NCBI GenBank assembly: GCA_021234155.1
Contig: JAJEKV010000003.1
Span: forward strand, 18,088,386-18,152,385
Reading direction: 5' to 3'
Origin: Isoetes taiwanensis
Taxonomy: Eukaryota; Streptophyta; Lycopodiopsida; Isoetales; Isoetaceae
Length of the DNA: 64,000 nt
A model generated the notes under the pieces. It was not told the origin of the DNA. It saw only the letters and a list, made by a program, of their open reading frames with translations, and searched no databases. Both the position numbers and the translations under genes were made by a program. The number at the start of each line of letters is the position of its first letter. Position 1 is the stretch's first letter. Shown here in pieces: positions 47,011 through 57,080 of the stretch.

Positions 47011-47820
47011 ATGGTTGTATCAATGGAAGAATCAGATTTTCAGAAGTTGTTGCAATCACTGGTGGACCTCGTAAATGGAATCTCAGCCCTGGGAGACACA
47101 ATCAAGCTGTATAGAAAAGATTGTGCTCAATTAATAAGAAGGATCAAGTTGCTAGCTCCCCTGTTTGAGGAGGTTCGGGACTCCAAAGTTCTATTACCTG
47201 ATGATGTTGTACTACAGTTCAGAATCTTCAAAGATGTGCTGAGCGAGGCTAAGCAGCTGCTGCATCTTTGCCACGATGGGAGCAAATTGTATATGGTATT
47301 ATTTCTACCGTAGCTCATCTAATGGACCTGATAATGTAGCATAATTTTAAGCATAGCCATGCTAATTTTAATGCGCGCAGCATGAATAAATCAGGCAACG
47401 TTATAGCTTCACAACTCATAGGCCTATATAAAGCAATAGCTCATGATGCTTGAAATATGGGTTGATTTTTTTATTCTTGATTATTTACCCATGCATCTGT
47501 CAAGCATGCAACAATTTTATACTTTATCAATACATAGAATTAGGCAACTTAACTCTGAAATTTGGCTAGAATATGTGATTCCTGGAGCGCAAAACTTATG
47601 TGGTAGCAAGAGTTCTGAACATGAGTTGATGAAGAAAGATGGGTTGCATTGAATTTCTAGTATATGGTTGTAACTTATTCTAGTACCACTGTGATTACAA
47701 GGTCCTGGAACGGGATATGATTTTTTCTTGAGGTTTCAAGTGATTGCAGCAGATCTTACTCGTGGACTGAATACATTGCCATATAAGTTGCTTGACATCT
47801 CTGATGAAGTCCGTGAACAG
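47011..47820 (+). pseudogene. Plant U-box (PUB) N-terminal domain fragment
   Basis: Exon 1, 47011-47295, encodes LVDLVNGISALGDTIKLYRKDC followed by IRRIKLLAPLFEEVRDS and SKLYM, the UND domain of plant U-box E3 ligases of the PUB4/PUB13 type. Exon 2, about 47702-47820, reads VLERDMIF and then ADLTRGLNTLPYKLLDISDEVREQ, the next UND block. Between MIF and the following residues the frame is off by one base in a T-run, giving TGA. No U-box or ARM repeats follow before 50 kb, so the ubiquitin-ligase part is missing. Start is ATG 47011 or 47023. Confidence 0.82.
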
Positions 47821-49180
47821 GTCTGTTTCCTTGCTCTATTTTCCATAATTTTGCTCAGCTTGGCCTGGAGATTTGTACTTAATATTTCTATGCAACTAGA
47901 AGAATCTCTTCTTTGGACACTTGGAATAGAACAATAGAAGCAAGTTTAGCAAAACCTTTAACAAAAGGAGTTTAAGTTTTACATACTTAAATAATTCTCT
48001 AATAATTCTCTGGTGTTGTTTGTCAAAATGACTGAGTTTTATGTAAATCACACTCCATTTTTGAGCTAACTGAAGATGCTTTTATGTCGCAACATGAAAA
48101 AGATCATCACGGCTGTAAACAATGTACGGGACTTCTGGTTCATTGATCTCTATGTTCTTGGGCGGTTGGACCTTTGTTGTCTTTGTTTTTGGGTGGTATT
48201 TCCAAGAGTGGTGAATGCTCTTAGGTAGATGTTCTCTTGTCAACGGAATTAGTAGAAAGAGAGATGCTCTCTTGATTAAGCCCAGTCCCAAGCATAAGGC
48301 CCCCACTCCTCCTTGAAGCTTCAGACACTTCTAATTATGAGGTCTGCTTTGGTTTTGTGGCTATATCCTGGGATTGCATCAATCAATATAATTTGATTGG
48401 CCCAACACCCGCCATATCGAACATGTCAAGGAACAAGTCAGGAAAGTTATAGAAGCATGGAAGAGAGAGGACACAAACTGCTTGATTTTCATGTTGTCGA
48501 AGACCCAAAATGGTGCATCAAAGAAGGTCCATGTTGGAAAAGTAAACGAGTTCAGGAAGGATGGCTTATTCTTAAGGCAGAATTCTTGCTGCTAATTCAT
48601 TTGATGTCTTCTTCCTAGTTTGTTCTGCTGTTAACCACTTAGGGAAGGAGATAAGCAGCAACTGTAATAGAGTTGTAAACTGCAATGCCACATTTTAACC
48701 TCTAAATATTGAGAAAAAGTTATCAGCCTGATATTTCGTTTGTCACAGAAAAAATAGAATCAAACTCTAATAGTATGATTCTAGATGTGCCATGAAGCTA
48801 ATACATCCAAGTAAACTTCAGGCGAAAAGAACCTAGTGTATGTACAGAATCCTCAAGATCTAGAAGCCTCAAAATCTAAAAATGCATGGTAATTTTTTGC
48901 AAGCTTCATTTGGAATGAGCCATAAAACAATATCCAATAGCGCAATTCTGTATTAATCAGCTATGCGAAAGCCTACCAAACCCAGCCGAAAACTTGCTGT
49001 TTTAGCATAGATAACTTAACCAAACATATCCATAGCATACACTATCAAAAAAATCTCGGAGAGAGCTTTCCAATGCAATAAAAACCATCTCAAACAGAGC
49101 TCTGGATCAAAATTTATGATAAGAAATGTGTTGCCGGCGGGGAAACTGCACTACATGCGCCCTTCAAGCCCTTCATGTGC

Positions 49181-49297
49181 CCATTATGCATCACACACAC
49201 AAAAAGAGGGCTTTTGTTGTGAGCCATTGGTTGTTGACCATTATGCACCACACGCACAAAAAAAAAGGCTTTTGTTGTGAGCCATTGGTTGTTGACT
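49181..49297. repeat. 58-bp tandem duplication
   Basis: Two copies (49181-49239, 49240-49297) of a unit with GGCTTTTGTTGTGAGCC and ATTGGTTGTTGA, differing mainly in A-run length. Directly upstream of the dispersed repeat at 49330. Confidence 0.8.
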
Positions 49298-49329
49298 ATT
49301 GAAAAAAAAAGGCTAAAATCAATGGCTCA

Positions 49330-49447
49330 GAAATGGTGCACTCTAGATGTACGCATTAGTACATCCATTTGAATACATCACGAAATCATAGGAAAACCTT
49401 AGTGAAAGCCGTACAAAAACACAAAGAAAACCCCCTGTTATTATGCT
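49330..49447. repeat. Dispersed repeat copy 2 (inverted)
   Basis: Reverse-complement relative of 41755-41866: it starts GTGCACTCTAGATGTACGC and ends near AACCCCCTGTTATTATGC. Confidence 0.75.
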
Positions 49448-50149
49448 ACATATTCCCTCAAAAGACATGCAACTTCCCGTATCCTTTTTTTCTGATCTCC
49501 ATTGATTATGTTGAGGGCCATCTCTTTGTCATTGTAAACTATTGTGTACGAAGTAGTACATCAGCCTCTCTTCAAAAATCATCAATTAATTCAGACGGTT
49601 TATAATGCATGTGTTCCCAATGTATATTTCATTGCCAAAAAAGCTGAAGGACACTATGGCAAGCGTGCTCTCCAATTGCACGAATTTCACATCTCGAGCC
49701 ACCGCAGATTACAGAATCAAATAAAGTCTATGAACATTCTGAGTCCTTGCATTGCAACCTGTATCTACACTTGTCAGACTTCATCATTGTGAATTCATGT
49801 TTGATGCAATAGCATTTGCCTTAACAGCATTCTTAAGATTCCTTTTATCATTTCCATCACCAATTTGAGAAGCAAAAAATTATTTTTTGTAGCAGCAACA
49901 GTATTTATTAAATTAAATCCTGAAGAAAGACTATTCTGAAATAGAGATTCAAAGAGGAATTCAAGATGAAAATTTGCTTTTTTCAAAGAAAAGGTACATG
50001 TCTGTGAAGTAGGGCCTCCAAAAGTTCCATTCAAATGGAAGAACGGTGCTCAAAGCTAGTGGTGGTGGTGGTTCAGATCCAAGAACGATGCTCAAATTGG
50101 TGGTGTGATGCTCCCAATGCAACAATGGTGTTGAAATTGGAGCCAAAAG

Positions 50150-50151
<2 letters not shown>

Positions 50152-50219
<68 letters not shown>
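50152..50219. repeat. (TC)34 microsatellite
   Basis: Uninterrupted 68-bp TC dinucleotide run 330 bp upstream of the Harbinger transposase start. It creates artefactual Ser-Leu and Arg-Glu repeat ORFs that are not genes. Confidence 0.97.
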
Positions 50220-50222
<3 letters not shown>

Positions 50223-50549
50223 GGCCACATGCTTGCCAAAATACCCGTCTCTCATCCTATACGACTCCTCTCAGATTTGTACGTATTTTTCTGGGAGGAG
50301 AGGAGAGAAGGTTGTCTCTCGAGGTCTAACAGCGTCCTTTAGGCCTCAATTTTTGGTTTCCCGCCAGAGAGCTACTTCATCGAATCATTCCAGTAGGTCA
50401 AGTTTTTGTGGGATAATTCCCCTCCAATTTTGAATCGGCCTCCAAAATATGGGATATTTCTTCTCCTGTTCCTGCTGGTAGGTAAGCTTTGTGGGATATT
50501 TCGTTTGCTGTGTTCTTTGCATAGGGTTCCATTTGTCGGCCGCTCTATC

Positions 50550-51906
50550 ATGGATCCAGTGATTCTCGGAATGATTGCCATGCTGTTGCGTGCTCTTACA
50601 ATCGGACTCGCATTCCAAAGGTTCTGTTTGCAGCTTCTTGAGCTAAACAAGCTCGAAGACCCAATGAATCTATTCGATGACGATGACTTGCAAGAAAATG
50701 ACAGTCTGTTCTTCTGTGCTGCCTCATCTTTGATGTTAGCTGGATCATGCCGGGTTAGAAGGCCACCTAGAAGATTTTGGATTGCTCTGAGACAAAGAAC
50801 ACAATGGGATAATATAGATAATCACGCATGGAATTGTATAGCTTCTTTTGAAGATGATATGTGGCATCAATTTTACAGAATTAAGAGGGCCAGCTTTGAG
50901 AGACTAGTCGGGCTTGTTGTCCCTTATTTGATTAGGCCAGGGGTTAAGGTTAGGCCCCTTGTTGATCCCAGGAAAGCTGTAGCCATGGTTCTTTACTTTC
51001 TGGCATACGGTGACATGCCTTTGCATGTGGGTCAGAGATTCTATGTTGGAAAAGCTACAGTGCAGAAATATACTAAAAAAATAACACTAGTGTTGGCCTC
51101 GAAGACAATGCTTTACAAAAGGTTTGTAGCCATGCCTTCTGGAGCAAGACTAACTCAATGTATAAAAGAATTTCATGATGCAACAGGATTGCCAAATGTG
51201 TATGGTGCTGTTGATGGGTCCCATATCTTTTTATGGAGGAAACCCAAGAAGAGTGACAAAGCCTGATGACTATTACAGTCGACACAAAAGGCACTCATGT
51301 CTTCTGCAGGGTATTGTCACACACATCAGGCTTTTTATAAATGTCAGTGTGACAAGAACTGGATCAGTCCATGACTCAAATCAGTTCAAGAAGAGTTCCA
51401 TATACAACAAAATTGCATCCAAACTAATCTTGAAAGAACCAGTTGTAACCTTGAGTGGCAGAAAATTGAAGAAAGGCCAACCCACTGAAGACCAAATCCA
51501 GGTTAACATTCCTCCACTTTTACTTGGTGATTCTGCCTATGCTGCCAGACCCTTCCTCTTGAAAGTTTTTCCACAGAATCATGGACCTTATGGCAAGTTT
51601 AATAAAAGGATTTGCAGGGGTAGAGTTTGTGTGGAAAATGGGTTCGGGATTGTGAAAGAGAAATTCAGAATTCTTAAACATCTGCCTGTGCATGTTGGCA
51701 AGGCATCCAAGATTATACATGCTGCTTGTGTGCTTTGGAACTTCTGTATTATGGAAGACATGGGATGGGACATGTTGCCTCTCGAAGAAGAGCCTGATCC
51801 AGTTTATTACTATGAGACTGAAGCTATGAACAGAAGTCTAAAGAAACAAGGAGATCAGATGAGGCATGTGATGTTTGAGAACTTGGATGGGCATGTGCTG
51901 TTGTAA
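50550..51906 (+). pseudogene. PIF/Harbinger transposase, one frameshift
   Basis: DDE transposase of the HARBI1 type, about 452 codons across two frames. Start ATG 50550 (MDPVILGMIAMLL). An N-terminal helix-turn-helix region (FERLVGLVVPYLI) is followed by YFLAYGDMPLHVGQRF. The catalytic triad is present: first Asp in YGAVDGSH, second Asp in LLGDSAYAARPF, Glu in CVENGFGIVKEKFR. One extra A in AAA near 51258 shifts the frame: the sequence would otherwise read DKPDDYYSRHK. Everything else is open to TAA at 51904. The second Harbinger protein (Myb-like) and TIRs were not found. It decayed recently, or a sequence error is possible. Confidence 0.9.
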
Positions 51907-52241
51907 TATTTGATGATTCTGTCAGCAAATTTGTTTCAGAATTTGTTCTTTCTTTCTTTCTTGTTATCGAATATTATTGATTTCATGTTATCTGGACATG
52001 TATTAAGAAGCATGATTTCATTAATTGGAGAAAATAACGCAATTTTGAGAATTTTAAGCACACCTAATTTGCTCAAGCACAAATACTTTCACCTAGTTCT
52101 CGAGCCCAAGAAACATGAGGTAATTAACATACACATATACATACAAATTATGTGTTATACTTGTACGTGTACATGATACTTGTAGAAGCCCAATAATAAC
52201 CCTACATTCTACACCAATAATTCACATCAATAATTTTACTT

Positions 52242-52252
52242 CACTATAAAAA
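52242..52252 (+). promoter_or_regulatory. TATA box of small gene 1
   Basis: CACTATAAAAA 36-46 bp upstream of the ATG at 52288. The surrounding 125 bp (about 52128-52251) is duplicated upstream of small gene 2, including CCAATAATTCAC and ACTTCACTATAAAA. Confidence 0.7.
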
Positions 52253-52287
52253 CAGCTCGACTCGGGGGTAGAAGTCATTCATCTTCC

Positions 52288-52497
52288 ATGGCCTCCTCGA
52301 TGCCTCGTCCAGAGCACATCCGATCTTTCAAGTGCTACTTGAGCTACAACGATCTGAATGAATGCGCAAGAAATGGTGTTAATCTTGATCCATGGCTCCA
52401 ATCTAAGGCTGATGGTCCTGCTAGTGCTTGCAAGAAGCTCACTCGTGTTAAAGTCCACATTTACTGGCTTCCTCATCAGGAGATCTATGAGCTTTGA
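52288..52497 (+). CDS. Small unrecognised protein, family member 1
   Basis: 69 codons from ATG (TTCCATGG context) to TGA. The protein begins MASSMPRPEHIRSFKCYLSY and ends VHIYWLPHQEIYEL. It aligns along its whole length with the ORF at 52810: shared H-I, K-C, D-L, Cys, L-D-P, a K-A-x-G turn, a second Cys, R-V and WLP. No signal peptide, membrane segment or named domain is visible. The matching promoter, equal TATA-to-ATG spacing and protein-level similarity argue that it is a real gene. Function unknown. Confidence 0.6.
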   Translation: MASSMPRPEHIRSFKCYLSYNDLNECARNGVNLDPWLQSKADGPASACKKLTRVKVHIYWLPHQEIYEL

Positions 52498-52528
52498 TGT
52501 TGATGATGAGTGAATCTGTATCTGCTAA

Positions 52529-52643
52529 GGATATAATAATGACATGAGTACCTATGAACTATGTATTATACTCAATGTTATCAGTGATGACTACTGTATT
52601 TGTTTATGATATAATAATGGTATGAGCACCTATGAACTATGTT
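52529..52643. repeat. 78-bp-period direct repeat after small gene 1
   Basis: GATATAATAATG then ATGAG then ACCTATGAACTATGT occurs at 52529 and again at 52607 with two or three changes. Confidence 0.8.
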
Positions 52644-52763
52644 TTAAAAGCATACACATATCCATACGAAAGATGTATTATAATTGTATGTATACAACAG
52701 TCTTATACACACGCAATAATGGCGGTAAGTCTACCCCAATAATTCACCTCAATAATTCTACTT

Positions 52764-52774
52764 CACTATAAAAG
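52764..52774 (+). promoter_or_regulatory. TATA box of small gene 2
   Basis: CACTATAAAAG at the same distance from its ATG (52810) as the TATA box of small gene 1. Upstream, the CAATAATTCACCTCAATAAT block matches the first promoter. Confidence 0.7.
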
Positions 52775-52809
52775 CTTCTCACTTCGGGGCTAAAGTTCAC
52801 TCATCTCCC

Positions 52810-53088
52810 ATGGATTTCTCGCCTTCATCAGTTCACCACATCGAGGCGATCAAGTGCTCAATGAGCCACTCCGATCTTGTTGGTTGCCTAGACAGGCATC
52901 TTCTTCTTGATCCCTACCTGCGAAGAAAAGCTTTGGGCGCTGAGATTCGTTGCCCTGCGTCAATTCGTGTTATGATCCATCTGATTTGGCTTCCTGAGCG
53001 CATGTCAGAGCATCTGATCTGCGTAGCAGAGTCGAGTAGTTACCGAATAGAGCATCAATATCATCGTGTGTGTGACCCACCATCATGA
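52810..53088 (+). CDS. Small unrecognised protein, member 2, 3' end replaced
   Basis: ORF of 92 codons. The first about 67 (MDFSPSSVHHIEAIKC... to LIWLPERMSE, ending about 53010) are a diverged copy of small gene 1. After that the reading frame runs into sequence that is antisense to the DUF7869-like ORF, so the last about 25 codons are chimeric and the original stop is lost. The tandem period is about 522 bp. Function unknown. Confidence 0.5.
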   Translation: MDFSPSSVHHIEAIKCSMSHSDLVGCLDRHLLLDPYLRRKALGAEIRCPASIRVMIHLIWLPERMSEHLICVAESSSYRIEHQYHRVCDPPS

Positions 53089-53633
53089 ACCCGAGCTGTA
53101 TTTGCTCAAAAACACCCTGTGAAACAAGATAGGAAAGGTAAGAGAAAAGATATCTATTTTTATTCTGGCCAGCACAATTGTCTAATTGCAAGTAGAGCCT
53201 CCTGAAGAGCTTTTTATGCTGCACCGGTGGTAATGGTGGGGCCACAAAAGCAATGCATGTGTTGTTGACCTTTTTGGTCTTCAAAGCAGTAGTGTTTAAT
53301 ATTGTAGCACCCCATTCGCATTCCGGAAGGGATGACTCCCTCAAATTGCCCCAGTTGTCCAAAGAGGCATCCTCCATAGTTTTCAATATATGGTTCAATG
53401 ACCCAATATGAAAATTAGAGTCATCTTTCCAAAGGTCAAGTGAGAAATGCCCCAAGGCACCTATGCCATGGCCATGCACCAGTGCACCAGTCAAACTTAC
53501 TTTCAAACGCTCTCCCCTCCACACTGACTTGACTAACTTCTCAAGTCTAGGCAACATTGTCTTATTCTGGTCCATTTTGTCGTGTATGATTGTGAGTGCA
53601 TGCTCCGGAGAACGGTGTGAAAGAGCTCTCCAT
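52970..53633 (-). pseudogene. DUF7869-like protein fragment
   Basis: Minus-strand ORF (53575-52970, coding sense back to about 53615). It holds the strongly patterned block LYLQLDNCAGQNKNRYLFSY and then GFMMVGHTHDDIDALFG, which I associate with DUF7869, an RNase-H-like domain found in multicopy, probably transposon-borne proteins. The recurring D, N, H and D residues look like a metal-dependent active site. The upstream end is cut by the gypsy LTR at 53634; the downstream end runs into small gene 2. The family name is from memory and needs a profile search. Confidence 0.65.
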
Positions 53634-55261
53634 TGTGACGTTCCAAGTATTTATACGGTATAAGTATAAATATGTTGACACGTCACCAGGAATACATACG
53701 CCACATGGGGTATGGGAACCTAGGTGGTTCACTTAAAAAGGATTAAATTAGCTATGCTAATTTAATTATTAACAATAATAACCTATAACTAAGGAACTAA
53801 CATTTAAAAACCATAATTAAGTTAATTATGGTTTGGGAAGGCGCCACGTGGCCACCCTCGATTGGTTAGCATGATAATGCTAATTGGGGTCAATAGGGTG
53901 GATCACCACCCCCATATCAGCCACAACTCACCTTGAGCAAAGGGAGCCACCTTTGTGACCGAAATGAGCCACCTTGAGCAATTGGGCGCCACCCTTCTTG
54001 CACAATGTGAACACCCGCACCAAGAAGATGGAGATCCCCAACGACAATGGGTCGAAACAAAACACGTGGGTGGCTAGTGTAGTTGTGAATTCTAGGATAA
54101 AGCCCCACAGGGCACCCTTGGGTTGCTTTGGTCTATTCTCTCTCGTGTTACTTTCGTAGGAACTAACCCTTGATTGTAAAGGTAGGTTCTCTATGTATTT
54201 CGATTCTGGTTTTGCTTGTAATGGATGGACCGGTGGTTGTTAGCCTAGTGTTACTCAAAAATGGGGAATTAAGGGGGTAGAGACCTCGTGAGGCTATTTA
54301 TTGTAGTATGCTCCTAGATAGAGCCCCGTATTATCCCGCTAAATGCGGCTGTGCACAAGAGCCCACCGGGTCATAGATGCTATGGTACCGGGCTTAGCAC
54401 CGCATAAGGAACACAAGTGGTGAAGTGGAGGTGGGGTCTTGCACCGAACATAAAAGGCTCCCCGGACTCCTATAGCGAGCTAGACCTCGATGGCCGGCCA
54501 CGAGGGGCCGTATGGGTCCGACACTCCCCCCGGTGGGAAGGTGTGACCCGTATGGGGCACCTTGCACTTTGAGTAGATTTAGGGCGCAGTAAGTCGGCAC
54601 GGATGCGGGGGTCGCCGATGCGCACGCATTCTCTAGCTCGCCCATGGAGCCACCGTGGATTCCGAAGGGGACGCTTCCCGACCTGCCTCATCGCACCAGG
54701 ACTTCATGAACCCCGGAGTAGGCTCGGCCAGTGGGTGATGCCTCGAGCCCGCGTCTCCCAAGGCTATAGCGACGCCATAGCGTGAATTGACCCATCCGCA
54801 AGTGTGCAATGGAGGGGCGGATGGAGTGGACAACCCTAGCCAATGTTCTATGCCAGCCAACGCCATGTCAAGATTCTCATGCGTTGATCTCTTGAGGCCT
54901 AGCCGCCGACCGATCCTCACCGAGAGTCCGAACCGGGTAGAACCATGGGTTTGGGGTGTTTTCTTAGGTTTAGATGCATATTCTTTGCCGTTGGTATTTG
55001 GATGGATATGCCACCCCTCGAGGTGGTTATTTATATGTGATTTATGCTGTGTGCTAACCCTTGTATTCACGCTTCCGCGACGTAGGAGCCCCATTGAAGG
55101 CGTGGGCCGAATGACCCCTTCGTGTCCTTCTTTCGGGCATCATATTATAGATGGCCCGGAATAGACGGAGGGTTTCCCGCCATGGCGAAGTTGGTCGCCA
55201 TGGGAGGGAAAGTCCCCGTATGTATACGTCCGAGGGTCGTATATGTTCAGGGAGCGTCACA
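53634..55261 (+). repeat. 5' LTR, 1628 bp
   Basis: Begins TGTGACGTTCC and ends GGAGCGTCACA, so its termini form an 11-bp inverted repeat with one mismatch. It ends one base before the PBS. The same start (TGTGACGCTCC) is found at 63939. Confidence 0.92.
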
Positions 55262-55262
55262 G

Positions 55263-55275
55263 TGGTATCAGAGCC
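55263..55275 (+). promoter_or_regulatory. Primer-binding site, initiator tRNA-Met
   Basis: TGGTATCAGAGCC, the standard plant PBS complementary to the 3' end of initiator tRNA-Met, one base after the LTR. Confidence 0.95.
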
Positions 55276-55895
55276 GTGATTTCGGTTACTCGAAATCATA
55301 GCACTGACCAAGCCCTAACTCGTTAGTTCGGTAGTTAGGAGGGAGTTAAAGCGAGTGTGATTGTTTAGCTCTTTGATGTTTGGTTTTGTGCTAGGTTGAT
55401 ATAGTAAATTGTAAGTCTTTAGGAAGTTTAGGGCTTAATCGGATGACTCAAGTTGGAAAGTGCCATAACTTTCCTCGTGCAGCTTCGAATCGGAAAAGTT
55501 TTGTCTCATTAGCGTCGGGGGACCCTTGAATTAGTCTAGGACACCGCCAGTGAGCGAGAAGTGGTGATCGAGGGGCGAAATTTAAAATAGGCGACTTGGG
55601 TAAATAAGGGTTTATTTTGGCGATTTTAAGGGCCAAAATACCCAAGTCCACGGGTTTGACCAGGCGCTGACCTAAAAAAAAAAAAAAAAAAATTTAATTA
55701 ACGAGGCTTAAATTTAACCACCGGACGTTTTTAGGGTTTTGGCTCACCTACTCCTTTTAGGGTTCCGCCTCCTCACCCGACCGCCAAAGCCCATAGTCAG
55801 CCGTGATTTGTCCCTACCGTTTGACCAACCCTTTTTTGAGCGCCCTAGTCAGCCGACTTCCAAATCTCCGGGCCGCCCAGCTACATTGAAAAGAG
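55276..55895 (+). other. Leader between PBS and histone-fusion ORF
   Basis: 620 bp with no ORF of note. It contains an A-run at about 55674-55692 followed by TTTAATTAA. It is the 5' untranslated part of the element's transcript. Confidence 0.6.
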
Positions 55896-57080
55896 ATGGC
55901 GAGAACCAAGGGCACTAAGAGCTTCTCAAGCTGCGATGTTGTCCAGCTCTTCTGTTTGCTTGGGGACTACATCGGAGATACAGAAGAAGGGCCAGAGAAG
56001 ACTGAACTCCTCCTAGATCAACTAGTGTTACGATTCATGGAGGGGGATCGGATACCATACCCGGTTTTCCATTTGACAGAACGGTTCTTGCTAAAGCTCA
56101 ACGCTGAAGGGATGACTTATACCTTGGTGGAGCAGGAGGACCAAACCCTAACCTTAGTTAAATACTACCCTGCGGATATGGCCCCAGATGCTGCTGGAGC
56201 CGAGGCTCAGAGAGTAGCCACCGACACAATGGCCATGGCCCACGAGGAAGATCTTAGGGAGGCAGCTCGTGCAGACCCGGCTACAAGGGGTCATGAGTAT
56301 CAGTATTTGGGACGGGGTAGAGCCATAAGCAGGGGCCACAGTTTTGTAATACCCCCATACTACTACGATGAGGATGCCCAGTTCTTTATCTGGGAAGATG
56401 TTAACCCCTCGTTTCCTGAGGAAGAACTGATGGATGTGGAACTTGACATGGCGGCCCGACCGGACCGATATCTTGCAGAGATCCGACGACGGACGGCCGT
56501 ACGCTTGTTAAGGGAGCAGCACGCTGAGCAGCAAGCAGCTCGGATACTAGTAGCCGAGACGGATACTCGGGTTAGGGAGCCCCCTAACCGTTTTTACCGG
56601 CGGAAGAGAAAGACCACCAGCCCAACTCGCCTGGGGTCACAATACAAGACCCAGCTCGAGGCGATGGGTGGGGTTGCGAAGAAGAGAGGGGATACCCGAA
56701 GGGACACCTTAGTTGAGCGAGCCCGACATTCAGCCACAGGAGGGAAGAGACTTCCTCTTGTTCCCCCTCCTCGACCGAGGAAGCCCCACCGGTTTAGACC
56801 TGGGACGGTGGCCCTGCGGGAAATCCGCAAGTATCAGAAGTCTGCGGAGCTTCTCATTAGGAAGTTGCCGTTCCAGCGTCTTGTTCGGGAAATCGCGCAG
56901 GAGTTTAAGACTGACCTCCGGTTCCAGACGCATGCCATCTTGGCCCTACAGGAGGCGGCTGAGGATTATCTGGTTGCGCTTCTTGGCGACGCGAACCTCT
57001 GTGCTATACATGCTAAGCGTGTGACCATCATGCCCAAGGATTTGGCCTTGGCGCGTAGGATTCGTGGGGAGAGGCCTTAA
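55896..57080 (+). CDS. Histone H3-fusion ORF inside a gypsy element
   Basis: Uninterrupted 394-codon ORF. Residues 296-394 ([15 protein letters not shown] to ARRIRGERP) align without gaps to histone H3 37-135. I count about 12 changes from plant H3.3 (T58A, D77E, S86T, V89I, A98D, G102A, F104L, E105G, T107A, I124L, Q125A, A135P). His87 and Leu90 are H3.3-type; K56, K79, C110, H113, R116 and D123 are kept. The ORF begins MARTKGTKS, like the H3 tail ARTKQTARKS, and residues 276-284 (ARHSATGGK) resemble H3 26-36. So about 265 unrelated residues seem inserted in the tail; they include acidic (173-195) and very basic (about 228-270) stretches. It could deposit into nucleosomes, mimic H3, or bind integrase or chromodomain. 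Its role is unknown. Confidence 0.93.
   Translation: MARTKGTKSFSSCDVVQLFCLLGDYIGDTEEGPEKTELLLDQLVLRFMEGDRIPYPVFHLTERFLLKLNAEGMTYTLVEQEDQTLTLVKYYPADMAPDAAGAEAQRVATDTMAMAHEEDLREAARADPATRGHEYQYLGRGRAISRGHSFVIPPYYYDEDAQFFIWEDVNPSFPEEELMDVELDMAARPDRYLAEIRRRTAVRLLREQHAEQQAARILVAETDTRVREPPNRFYRRKRKTTSPTRLGSQYKTQLEAMGGVAKKRGDTRRDTLVERARHSATGGKRLPLVPPPRPRKPHRFRPGTVALREIRKYQKSAELLIRKLPFQRLVREIAQEFKTDLRFQTHAILALQEAAEDYLVALLGDANLCAIHAKRVTIMPKDLALARRIRGERP

Larger units (their letters stand above)
47821..50150. other. No recognisable gene (2.3 kb)
   Basis: AT-rich; contains a tandem duplication and one half of an inverted dispersed pair (listed separately). Short ORFs at 48397 and 49369 have no recognised motif. 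Confidence 0.5.

Noticed and set aside
49961-50433. ORFs rich in Ser-Leu or Arg-Glu repeats on both strands
   Set aside because: They are translations of the (TC)34 microsatellite; no other coding evidence.
56594-56933. Antisense ORFs over the histone-fusion ORF
   Set aside because: They are shadows of the strong plus-strand ORF with its H3 match.
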